Of a stretch of DNA of 46,558 nucleotides, positions 14,310 through 19,906 are shown in pieces. The position numbers and the translations under genes were made by a program. The notes under the pieces are model-generated. The model searched no databases. It was not told the origin of the DNA and saw only the letters and a list, made by a program, of their open reading frames with translations. The DNA is from a virus, in IMG/VR virus record IMGVR_UViG_3300044620_001849, positions 1 to 46,558 of that record; one strand, 5' to 3'. Each line of letters begins with the position of its first letter. The first letter of the stretch is position 1.

Positions 14310-14531
14310 ATGCAGTCACGCAAAGAGTGGGTAAAGGCACAGGCAGTCGCTAAGTGGACGTGTATCCCCGGCACCGTAGAGCTCGAAGACGAGTACTATT
14401 ACGAAGGTGAACCGAACACCTTCAAGTACGAGTGTCCCGAGTGCGGATGGAAGTTCCGCCACGATGCGTACTGGGGTGCACTGTACGGCGACACGTGCCC
14501 CAACTGCAAAGTACCGGGGCACGACTTCTAG
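14310..14531 (+). CDS. Zinc-ribbon protein of CPECGWKFR family, 73 aa
   Basis: Basic N-terminal helix (MQSRKEWVKAQAVAKW), an acidic middle, then CPECGWKFR (42-50) and CPNC (63-66), a rubredoxin-like zinc ribbon. The protein at 16661 shares W-T-C-I-x-G near the start, ECPECGWKFR and CPNC in the same order and spacing, so they are paralogues. Second gene of the transcript started at P4. Function unknown; zinc ribbons of this size usually bind nucleic acid or partner proteins. Confidence 0.75.
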   Translation: MQSRKEWVKAQAVAKWTCIPGTVELEDEYYYEGEPNTFKYECPECGWKFRHDAYWGALYGDTCPNCKVPGHDF

Positions 14532-14541
14532 AGACACGCAT

Positions 14542-14569
14542 CGGTGTCCATGCTGCGGCATGGACACCG
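14542..14569 (+). repeat. Hairpin H5 of the GGTGTCCATGC family
   Basis: CGGTGTCCATGC / GCATGGACACCG with loop TGCG; an outer T-G wobble can extend it. 10 bases after the stop at 14531. Confidence 0.8.
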
Positions 14570-14595
14570 GGCCACACAATCCACACAGCCACACA

Positions 14596-14623
14596 TTTTC
14601 TCTTTTTGTTATGTTTACTGTGG
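14596..14623 (+). promoter_or_regulatory. Phage promoter-like box P5
   Basis: TGTTAT, then GTTTACT, then GTGG. It precedes the gene at 14656. Confidence 0.7.
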
Positions 14624-14655
14624 TTTCTTTGATTGCTATAGAAAGGCAACAAACC

Positions 14656-14958
14656 ATGAATGCACGCAACCTCGAAATCTCCCGCAACAACTGCAAGTTC
14701 GAGTTGGTTCAAGCCGACCTGAACTTGGTCCGGGCAAAGGCCGTCCTGGCTGCGGCCAACAAAGAGGGCTTGACCTACATGGTCGAGGCTGCCACAATCG
14801 ACCTCCACTGCGCCCAGGAACGCGTGGAAGTCGCCCTGGCCGCAAAGGTTCGGGCAAACGCCGAGCTTCGGTTTGCCCGGGAATGTGACCGAGCTGCGGC
14901 CGTCGCTAGATTCAACGCTATCCCTGCCCGCCTAGAACGTTGGATAAACAACCTCTAG
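14656..14958 (+). CDS. Helical protein of LRFA family, 100 aa
   Basis: Almost entirely alpha-helical, alanine and arginine rich: KFELVQADLNLVRAKAVLAA, a kink, then EAATIDLHCAQERVEVALAA and AELRFARECDRAAAVARF. It aligns along its length with the protein at 17036 (KYKLVHATKILQAAE, EQATIEW, LRFA), so they are paralogues. No catalytic motif. Its leader can pair TTGC with GCAA around the ribosome site. Confidence 0.7.
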   Translation: MNARNLEISRNNCKFELVQADLNLVRAKAVLAAANKEGLTYMVEAATIDLHCAQERVEVALAAKVRANAELRFARECDRAAAVARFNAIPARLERWINNL

Positions 14959-14966
14959 GTCTCCCC

Positions 14967-15003
14967 AGCCCCGCATCTCTTCGGAGGTGTGGGGCTTTTT
15001 TTA
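14967..15003 (+). terminator. Terminator with UUCG loop, second copy
   Basis: AGCCCCGCATCTC (14967-14979), loop TTCG closed by C-G, GAGGTGTGGGGCT (14984-14996), then T-rich tail. Confidence 0.9.
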
Positions 15004-15019
15004 TTGGGTTTCGCACATT

Positions 15020-15045
15020 CCCCGATCGACTGCGGTCGCTCGGGG
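15020..15045 (+). repeat. R-family hairpin R1
   Basis: CCCCGA-T-CGAC-TGCG-GTCG-C-TCGGGG. Both inner and outer arms pair and the loop is TGCG closed by C-G. R6 (18365-18390) is identical. Confidence 0.7.
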
Positions 15046-15215
15046 AAGCCACGCACCAAGGCGCCGTGGGCAGGAAACTAGATAGACATTGGTGCCCTAC
15101 GGCGCCTTGGACTGCGGCGGCTCGCACGTTGGGAAAACGCAGTTGGTGCTCGCCGCCCACGCCACACAGTCACACAGTCACACTCGCCTGCGGGCGGGCC
15201 ACACAGTCACGCATT

Positions 15216-15241
15216 CACCGATCCACTGCGGTGTCTCGGTG
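15216..15241 (+). repeat. R-family hairpin R2
   Basis: CACCGA-TC-CAC-TGCG-GTG-TC-TCGGTG. Compared with R1, one outer pair changes C-G to A-T and the inner arm GAC/GTC changes to CAC/GTG, both compensated. Confidence 0.7.
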
Positions 15242-15291
15242 AAGTCACACAGGCCTCACACGCCTGCGGGCGAGTCGCACAGTCACACATT

Positions 15292-15317
15292 CCCCGATCC
15301 ACTGCGGTGTCTCGGGG
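15292..15317 (+). repeat. R-family hairpin R3
   Basis: CCCCGA-TC-CAC-TGCG-GTG-TC-TCGGGG, followed by GGTTTTT, so this copy could also terminate transcription. Confidence 0.7.
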
Positions 15318-15335
15318 GGTTTTTCACACATCGGT

Positions 15336-15580
15336 GTGTTGCCTAGAATGCACGGCAATGTGGCGCCGCTTCGCGTCGTGCTGCGGCACCCTTCGGGCCA
15401 CATTGCTATTCGTGCATTCTTTAACGGCAACATACACCGTGCTCGTGGCGCCGCTCCGCGTCGTGCTTCGCACCCCTGTTTCTGCGGAAACAGGGGCCAC
15501 TCGAGAGAAGGGTTCTCGGCAACCTGGCCGCTGGCGCGGTGCTTCGCATCCCTGCTGCTGCGGCAGCAGGGACCAGGTTG
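15336..15580 (+). repeat. Three nested palindrome modules
   Basis: Module 1: AGAATGCACG plus GCAATGTGGC (15345-15364) pairs with GCCACATTGC and CGTGCATTCT (15397-15420), around an inner GTGC-TGCG-GCAC. Module 2: CCCCTGTTTC-TGCG-GAAACAGGGG (15473-15496). Module 3: CAACCTGG / CCAGGTTG (15520 and 15573) around TCCCTGCTGC-TGCG-GCAGCAGGGA (15549-15572). All three share TGGCGC ... GTGCTTCGCA-like text before a TGCG-looped inner stem, so they are diverged copies of one element. Confidence 0.65.
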
Positions 15581-15671
15581 CTGGAGCAGGCCACACACGG
15601 GAGCACGATGTCCCCGTTTCCAACCCAAAGTCCTAGAAAATTCAAAATTACCATATATATAGCAAAGGCCT

Positions 15672-15835
15672 TTTCTGGGCGCTCTTTAAAATTGATTCAG
15701 CAGGTATACTAGATACACCGCACACACACATACATAACCCTGATCTTTGCAACTTACCTTTTCTGGGCGCTCTTTAAATACTATTTGCATACACACACAC
15801 CTCCTACCTTAATCTCTTTCTGGGCGCTCTTTAAA
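15672..15835 (+). repeat. Direct repeat cluster A1-A3
   Basis: TTTCTGGGCGCTCTTTAAA occurs at 15672-15690, 15760-15778 and 15817-15835, exact each time. A1 and A3 are followed within ten bases by TTCAGC. CCGTTTCCAACCC, which accompanies copies A4-A6, stands just upstream at about 15614. Confidence 0.9.
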
Positions 15836-16128
15836 TACTGTTCAGCTTACCATGTGCACTATACCCTTACTTACATACGCTGTACGTAGACTTACTACGG
15901 GTACTGGTATACGTATGCCTACTAGCCTATGCACAGGTGTAGGTGTGTCTATGCGTGTGTGTGTACTGGTGTGTGTGTGCAGGGGCAGCAGTGCAGAGGG
16001 AAGAAGGACAGTGTACGCGGTAGCAGCAGCGGCAAGGGGGAAGAGAGCAGGAGCAGTGCAGGGGCGGTGGTGAGAGAGCGTGCGCGCAAAGGCGGTGGTG
16101 GTGAGCGATCACGGTGCAGGAGCAGGGT

Positions 16129-16205
16129 CGGCGCTCCTCGCTTCGCGAGCTGTGCTGACGCACAGTGTGTGCTCGCTTCGCTGCGCGCACAGCGCCTAAC
16201 GAGCC
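16129..16205 (+). repeat. 77-base structured repeat C1
   Basis: Starts CGGCGCTCCTCGCTTCGCGA, contains CTGTGC-TGAC-GCACAG and GTGTGTGC ... GCGCGCAC, and ends GCGCCTAACGAGCC. C2 differs at only a few positions; C3 keeps the stem with compensated changes. Confidence 0.75.
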
Positions 16206-16208
16206 TCT

Positions 16209-16243
16209 CCAGCGACACTGGTACTATGGTGTGTATTGGTACG
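16209..16243 (+). repeat. GGTAC element, second copy
   Basis: CCAGCGACACTGGTACTATGG followed by ATTGGTACGC repeats the element at 12201-12233 with two substitutions in its first part. It lies between C1 and C2. Two GGTAC half sites about 20 bases apart could be a protein-binding site. Confidence 0.55.
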
Positions 16244-16258
16244 CCCCCGATCCGAGTC

Positions 16259-16335
16259 CGGCGCTTCTCGCTTCGCGAGCTGTGCTGACGCACAGTGTGT
16301 GCTCGCTTCGCTGTGCACACAGCGCCTACCGAGCC
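16259..16335 (+). repeat. 77-base structured repeat C2
   Basis: Direct repeat of C1 at a 130-base offset. The C1 pair of arms GCGCGCAC is GTGCACAC here. Confidence 0.75.
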
Positions 16336-16383
16336 CGGCCACTGAAGCCCGGTGGAGTTGATGTAATCCAGGAGTTTCCCGAC

Positions 16384-16410
16384 TTTTCTCTTCTTGTTAT
16401 GTTTAAGGTG
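16384..16410 (+). promoter_or_regulatory. Phage promoter-like box P6
   Basis: TGTTAT, then GTTTAAG, then GTG. It precedes the gene at 16435. Confidence 0.7.
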
Positions 16411-16434
16411 TTCTTTTAGTTAAAGGGTGCGATA

Positions 16435-16605
16435 ATGACCAACTACAATCAAAAACCCATCTCGGCCTGGAAGATGGCCGACCTCATCGCCCACGAGTAC
16501 GACTCGTGGGTATCTGGAGCCAAGAAGGCTCCAGAAGCTCCCAAGCGGGAGCTTACTCCGGCACAATGCCGGAAAGAGGTAAAGCGGCTGCTCAACAAGA
16601 AGTAG
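16435..16605 (+). CDS. Small basic protein, 56 aa
   Basis: MTNYNQKPISAWKMADLIAH followed by EYDSWVSGAKKAPEAPKREL and a C-terminal basic helix ending EVKRLLNKK. AAAGGG lies about 9 bases before the ATG. Lysine-rich and probably two helices joined by a proline/alanine linker. Its composition suggests nucleic-acid or protein binding. Not recognised. Confidence 0.65.
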   Translation: MTNYNQKPISAWKMADLIAHEYDSWVSGAKKAPEAPKRELTPAQCRKEVKRLLNKK

Positions 16606-16608
16606 CCG

Positions 16609-16637
16609 TTTTTCTCTCTCTGTTATGTATAATGTGG
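16609..16637 (+). promoter_or_regulatory. Phage promoter-like box P7
   Basis: TGTTAT, then GTATAAT, then GTGG. It precedes the gene at 16661, only 24 bases after the box. Confidence 0.7.
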
Positions 16638-16660
16638 TTTCTTACGAAAGGAAAAACACC

Positions 16661-16921
16661 ATGACAAACCCAACTTGGACTTGCATCACCGGAGAGGTCG
16701 GCGACCTCACGGCAGACGACCAATGGTACTGGGACCCCGGCGAGGACGACCGCGAGGACACGTCCAAGCACGAATGCCCCGAGTGCGGATGGAAGTTCCG
16801 CGGCGACGTGCTGTGGGGGTGCACGTTCACCGACAACGGCGACATGTGCCCAAACTGCCTCAGCGTCGTCACCGACGACGACGCTGACGACTGCGCGGGT
16901 TGCTTCAGTCCTCGAGACTAG
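16661..16921 (+). CDS. Zinc-ribbon protein of CPECGWKFR family, 86 aa
   Basis: Paralogue of the protein at 14310: WTCITG (6-11), acidic middle, CPECGWKFR (39-47), CPNC (63-66), plus an extra C-terminal CAGC (about 79-82) set in aspartates. The ATG at 16661 follows GAAAGG; the leader pairs TTTC with GAAA. Probably a zinc-binding adaptor; function unknown. Confidence 0.75.
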   Translation: MTNPTWTCITGEVGDLTADDQWYWDPGEDDREDTSKHECPECGWKFRGDVLWGCTFTDNGDMCPNCLSVVTDDDADDCAGCFSPRD

Positions 16922-16931
16922 GAGCCACGCA

Positions 16932-16961
16932 CCAGTGTACGTGCTTCGGCATGTACACTGG
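16932..16961 (+). repeat. Hairpin H6, the most diverged copy
   Basis: CCAGTGTACGTGC / GCATGTACACTGG with loop TTCG. Relative to H4 the outer arm changes from TCGGT/ACCGA to CCAGT/ACTGG, keeping all pairs, and one pair is a G-T wobble. Confidence 0.8.
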
Positions 16962-16978
16962 GCCAAACAATCACAGCC

Positions 16979-17006
16979 TTTTTTCTTTTTGTTATAAATA
17001 TAGTGG
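16979..17006 (+). promoter_or_regulatory. Phage promoter-like box P8
   Basis: TGTTAT, then AAATATA, then GTGG. It precedes the gene at 17036. Confidence 0.7.
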
Positions 17007-17035
17007 ATTTGTTTCTTATTTTAAGGAGACTAGAC

Positions 17036-17356
17036 ATGTTGGTCAACACAAACACACAGCTGGTTCGTAAGGCCTACGCCATCGCTTTCCGCGAAGAGCG
17101 TATCGCCAAGTACAAGCTCGTGCACGCAACCAAAATTCTCCAGGCAGCCGAAGACACCGACAACACGATGTTGATTGCGTTGGCACGGTACGACTTCGAA
17201 CAGGCCACCATCGAGTGGAACTCGGCCATGGACCGGGCATTCGCACTCGCCCAAGACCTGCGGTTTGCGACAATCGCAAGCCGCTCAGAAATCTGGTGCC
17301 GAATCAACGTATGGGGAGAACGGGCTGCCCTGTGGATTGACACCCTGGGCATGTAG
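17036..17356 (+). CDS. Helical protein of LRFA family, 106 aa
   Basis: Paralogue of the protein at 14656. Helices cover most of the chain (ERIAKYKLVHATKILQAAE; LARYDFEQATIEWNSAMDRA; LRFATIASRSEIWCRINVWG). AAGGAG precedes the ATG at 17036; an earlier in-frame ATG at 17003 lies inside the promoter box. Function unknown. Confidence 0.7.
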   Translation: MLVNTNTQLVRKAYAIAFREERIAKYKLVHATKILQAAEDTDNTMLIALARYDFEQATIEWNSAMDRAFALAQDLRFATIASRSEIWCRINVWGERAALWIDTLGM

Positions 17357-17364
17357 TTCTCTAT

Positions 17365-17404
17365 CCCTCGTATCTACTGCAATAGTAGATACGGGGGATT
17401 TTTT
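17365..17404 (+). terminator. Terminator merged with promoter box P9
   Basis: CCCTCGTATCTACT (17365-17378) pairs with AGTAGATACGGGGG (17384-17397). The T run that follows is also the pyrimidine run of P9. Confidence 0.85.
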
Positions 17405-17426
17405 CTTTTTGTTATGGATTTAGTGG
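17399..17426 (+). promoter_or_regulatory. Phage promoter-like box P9
   Basis: TGTTAT, then GGATTTA, then GTGG. It precedes the gene at 17455. Confidence 0.7.
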
Positions 17427-17454
17427 ATTAGCTTTTTACTTATAGGAGACTATC

Positions 17455-17664
17455 ATGTATTTCCCAGAAGACTACCACTTGTGCACAGACAGGGAGTGTG
17501 AAGAGCCACAGTGCGTGCAGTACTGTGCCGACATCGACAGCCAGAGCGACTACCTAGAGTCCATCTTCGTCGACACGACCGGCTGGGTCGGCGTCGACAC
17601 CTGGGACCCGTCGGCACCACGCGAATTTCAGACCCTAGAGGACGGTACCGTACTACCGTTCTAG
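17455..17664 (+). CDS. Small Cys-rich acidic protein, 69 aa
   Basis: Motif CTDRECEEPQC (10-20) plus a further cysteine in VQYCADID. The acidic C-terminal part DTWDPSAPREFQTLEDGTVL ends in PF, like the protein at 12355. It thus links the motif of the proteins at 12735, 12988 and 14065 to the tail of the 12355 protein. Overall strongly acidic. AGGAG precedes the ATG. No known domain. Confidence 0.7.
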   Translation: MYFPEDYHLCTDRECEEPQCVQYCADIDSQSDYLESIFVDTTGWVGVDTWDPSAPREFQTLEDGTVLPF

Positions 17665-17676
17665 TCCTCTCCACAA

Positions 17677-17709
17677 CCCTGCATCGCTCTGGCGATGCAG
17701 GGAGGTTTT
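17677..17709 (+). terminator. Hairpin terminator with TCTG loop
   Basis: CCCTGCATCGC-TCTG-GCGATGCAGGG, then AGGTTTTC, which leads straight into box P10. Confidence 0.75.
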
Positions 17710-17733
17710 CTCTTCTTGTTATAAGTATAGTGG
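17706..17733 (+). promoter_or_regulatory. Phage promoter-like box P10
   Basis: TGTTAT, then AAGTATA, then GTGG. It precedes the single-strand binding protein gene at 17762. Confidence 0.7.
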
Positions 17734-17761
17734 ATTTGAATTTTATTTTAAGGAGTCTATC

Positions 17762-18199
17762 ATGAAAGACGTGAACCGCATCACCATCACCGGAAACCTC
17801 GGCGCAGAAGTCGACGCTCGGTACACTGCAGCCGGTCGCATTGTCAGCAACTTCTCAGTTGCTGTCAATCAGTCCTACAAGAACACCGACGGCGAAACCA
17901 TCAAGTCCGTGGAATGGTTCCGCGTGGTGGCCTGGGACAAGCTCGGCGAGATTTGCAACGAGTACCTTGTAACAGGTACTCGAGTGTACATCGAGGGTCG
18001 ATTGCAGCAGCGTCGCTACACTGCCAAAGATGGCAGCGAGAAACTCGCTGTGGAAATCGTAGCCGCTGAGATGACAATTCTCAGCGCCCCGCCCGAACAA
18101 CCACAACCTGCGCCTGCGCCTACCGAAAAACCAACCCTCAAAGGTACAATGGTACCTAAAAAGCGGTCAATAGTCTCGGACGAGCAAGCCGACGTCTAA
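17762..18199 (+). CDS. ssb: Single-stranded DNA-binding protein (bacterial SSB type)
   Basis: 145 aa. OB-fold residues 1-108: MKDVNRITITGNLGAEVDAR, IVSNFSVAVNQSYKN, EWFRVVAWDKLGEICNEYL, TRVYIEGRLQQRRY and AVEIVAAEMTIL, the standard SSB order. A proline-rich linker (PPEQPQPAPAPTEKP) leads to a C-terminus ending SDEQADV, which lacks the DDDIPF-type tip that recruits host repair proteins. A second, unrelated single-strand binding protein is encoded at 41266. It is expressed from box P10 and ended by its own terminator. Confidence 0.92.
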   Translation: MKDVNRITITGNLGAEVDARYTAAGRIVSNFSVAVNQSYKNTDGETIKSVEWFRVVAWDKLGEICNEYLVTGTRVYIEGRLQQRRYTAKDGSEKLAVEIVAAEMTILSAPPEQPQPAPAPTEKPTLKGTMVPKKRSIVSDEQADV

Positions 18200-18203
18200 A
18201 TCA

Positions 18204-18241
18204 AACCCCTACACAGCACTTCGCTGTGTAGGGGTTTTTTT
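18204..18241 (+). terminator. Terminator after ssb
   Basis: AACCCCTACACAGC (18204-18217) pairs with GCTGTGTAGGGGTT (18223-18236), then T7 and the shared TATTGAGTTTCGCACA tail. Confidence 0.9.
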
Positions 18242-18290
18242 ATTGAGTTTCGCACATCCCGCTCGCTTCGCTCGCGGGTTAATTCGGTGT

Positions 18291-18390
18291 TTGGCGATCC
18301 ACTTCGTTCCTCGCCAAAACCGTGTATTCCCCGATCCACTTCGTGTCTCGGGGTATCACACATTCCCCGATCGACTGCGGTCGCTCGGGG
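18291..18390 (+). repeat. R-family hairpins R4, R5 and R6
   Basis: R4: TTGGCGA / TCGCCAA (18291 and 18311). R5: CCCCGA-TC-CAC-TTC-GTG-TC-TCGGGG (18329-18353). R6: identical to R1 (18365-18390). R4 shows a compensated outer arm. Confidence 0.65.
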
Positions 18391-18555
18391 AAGTCAGAGC
18401 GGTGCCGCTGGGTAACAAATGCGCTCCGACTTCGTCGGTGCAGGCGCATTTGTTTTGCCAGCGGACCTGTTTAGCTCGCGCCCTGGCCGCGCAGACTCGC
18501 TAGCGCTCGCTGCTGCCAGGGTACATACCTCGCTTCGCGAGGCGCTCGCGTTGGC

Positions 18556-18632
18556 CGGCGCTTCTCGCTACGCTCGCCGTGCTAACGCACGGTGTGTGCT
18601 CGCTACGCTCCGCGCACAGCGCCTACAGCGGC
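18556..18632 (+). repeat. 77-base structured repeat C3
   Basis: Diverged copy of C1/C2. The stem CTGTGC / GCACAG is CCGTGC / GCACGG here, and CTTCGCGA is CTACGCTC, so pairing is kept where sequence changed. Confidence 0.7.
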
Positions 18633-18737
18633 CACGATGAAATCAGGAGCAGCTCGAAACCCAGGCAGCCCCAGCCCCAAACCGAGGCGGCTCGCTGCGG
18701 CTCGCTGAGCCAGCCAGCCCAAGAACTGCGCTTGCCC

Positions 18738-18875
18738 CCGTTTCCAACCCTTTCTGGGCGCTCTTTAGAAATTAGTCTCTCTACATTCTACCGTTTCCAA
18801 CCCTTTCTGGGCGCTCTTTAAAAATTAGTCTCTCTGTATTACTCCGTTTCCAACCCTTTCTGGGCGCTCTTTAAA
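18738..18875 (+). repeat. Tandem direct repeat cluster A4-A6
   Basis: Three units with an exact 53-base period, each CCGTTTCCAACCC followed by TTTCTGGGCGCTCTTTARA (at 18751, 18804 and 18857) and, in the first two, ATTAGTCTCTCT. Box P11 begins 11 bases after the last copy. Confidence 0.9.
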
Positions 18876-18885
18876 AATTTATTGC

Positions 18886-18913
18886 TTTTTTCTTTTTGTT
18901 ATATATAATGTGG
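18886..18913 (+). promoter_or_regulatory. Phage promoter-like box P11
   Basis: TGTTAT, then ATATAAT, then GTGG. It precedes the gene at 18941 and lies directly after repeats A4-A6. Confidence 0.7.
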
Positions 18914-18940
18914 ATTATGTATTTTATAAGGGGGTGTACT

Positions 18941-19255
18941 ATGGAAAGTGTCTTCACGATCGAATTGTTCCACACGGGTCTGTCTGCACTGCAGGCCAAC
19001 GTCATCCGCGCACGGTACAGCGAACGAGACCTGCAAGCCCAAAGTCGCACGACCACGCCCATAACCGTGACGCACCAAAACGTCGTTTTTGGAGTCCGTG
19101 CCGAAAACCCAGAAGACGCAAGAATTCTGGGCTCCCGGATGTGGAACAAACTCGCTCTAGACGCCCGTCGCTGTGGCCGTGGAGATTGGCCATTCAAGGG
19201 AGTCTCTATCAAATCACATGCAGAGGTTTTACTCCAGGAAGAGTGGTTCGAGTAA
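18941..19255 (+). CDS. Unknown protein, 104 aa
   Basis: MESVFTIELFHTGLSALQAN; a beta strand, a helix, then RTTTPITVTHQNVVFGVRAE and a C-terminal helix. AAGGGGG precedes the ATG at 18941, excluding a longer reading that begins inside the promoter box. No domain recognised. Confidence 0.7.
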   Translation: MESVFTIELFHTGLSALQANVIRARYSERDLQAQSRTTTPITVTHQNVVFGVRAENPEDARILGSRMWNKLALDARRCGRGDWPFKGVSIKSHAEVLLQEEWFE

Positions 19256-19269
19256 ATACACGCCGGGGC

Positions 19270-19297
19270 TTTTTTCTTTCTGTTATAGTTGTTGTGG
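19270..19297 (+). promoter_or_regulatory. Phage promoter-like box P12
   Basis: TGTTAT, then AGTTGTT, then GTGG. It starts a longer operon of five to six genes from 19324. Confidence 0.7.
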
Positions 19298-19323
19298 TTT
19301 AAGTTTCACATTTAGGAGAGGCT

Positions 19324-19560
19324 ATGAAAGCAACACTTCGCGACGTTTTGTCCAGGGTCAATGTCGGTACCATGTACGGTACACTGGAGGTCGAGCTCGG
19401 CTCTGACTCGGCCCCAGAACACGAAATCGGAACTGCTGCTGTCCAAGAAGCAATACGCTTTTTGAAGACATCCACTTCCGGACACGAAGACGTAACTGAA
19501 TTCGAGATTCAGTACGAAAACGGAACCACCTACGTATTCTATCTTGACGCTGACTACTAA
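19324..19560 (+). CDS. Unknown protein, 78 aa
   Basis: MKATLRDVLSRVNVGTMYGT, acidic, alpha/beta; AGGAGAGG precedes the ATG. First gene of the P12 operon. Not recognised. Confidence 0.7.
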   Translation: MKATLRDVLSRVNVGTMYGTLEVELGSDSAPEHEIGTAAVQEAIRFLKTSTSGHEDVTEFEIQYENGTTYVFYLDADY

Positions 19561-19570
19561 GGAGCACACA

Positions 19571-19906
19571 ATGCGTAAGCACAGATTTGCAGTACCCTAC
19601 CGCATCGATGCCAAGGGTACAATCACAACCGGGACCGTGAACGTAAGCACAACAGACAACACGCGCTGGGATGTAGTATTCGCCGCAGCTCAGGCAATTA
19701 TGCTTGAGTACGACTTTGTACTGCCTACGCAAATCAACAGCTGGGTACTGAACTACATGCGTGACGGTAGTTACGTATACTGTGTCACACCGAATCTGAC
19801 ATGCACTCTCGATATCCAAGTGCATAGTGTTCGGCCATTAAAAAGCACAGACATCCAAATCTGCCTCGGCAAATACATCATCACACCAGAAGGGACTTAC
19901 CTATGA
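19571..19906 (+). CDS. Unknown protein, 111 aa
   Basis: MRKHRFAVPYRIDAKGTITT; AAGGAG overlaps the upstream stop, deciding the ATG at 19571. Beta-rich with TTDNTRWDVVFAAAQAIMLE as the only long helix. Overlaps the next gene by 4 bases. Confidence 0.7.
   Translation: MRKHRFAVPYRIDAKGTITTGTVNVSTTDNTRWDVVFAAAQAIMLEYDFVLPTQINSWVLNYMRDGSYVYCVTPNLTCTLDIQVHSVRPLKSTDIQICLGKYIITPEGTYL

Larger units (their letters stand above)
15004..16383 (+). other. Long non-coding structured region, 1.38 kb
   Basis: No open frame here has a ribosome site and protein-like composition. In order: R-family hairpins, a large imperfect stem CAAGGCGCCGTGGGCA with TGCCCTACGGCGCCTTGG (about 15056-15111), three nested palindrome modules (15336-15580), three TTTCTGGGCGC repeats (15672-15835), a GT/CA-rich stretch (15840-15980), a purine-rich stretch (about 15980-16125) and two copies of a 77-base structured repeat (16129, 16259). 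It could be transcribed as one or several structured RNAs. Confidence 0.6.
18242..18885 (+). other. Non-coding structured region, 644 bases
   Basis: No gene. Holds CCCGC ... GCGGG at 18258-18278, R-family hairpins R4-R6 (18291-18390), GC-rich palindromes to 18550, the third 77-base repeat C3 (18556-18632), and three tandem 53-base units with the TTTCTGGGCGC repeat (18738-18875). Confidence 0.6.

Noticed and set aside
15336-15580. Integron attC-like sites or retron/DGR elements
   Set aside because: Palindromes lack integron core sites and no integrase or reverse transcriptase gene is visible.
15852-16073. Open frame in GT-rich DNA
   Set aside because: Composition is set by simple repeats (cysteine/valine runs); no ribosome site and no homologous feel.
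18738-18875. CRISPR array
   Set aside because: Only three units, and the whole 53-base unit is conserved rather than repeat plus unique spacer; no cas gene.
19358-19825. Leftward 155-codon open frame
   Set aside because: Antisense to two operon genes with overlaps and Shine-Dalgarno sites on the other strand.
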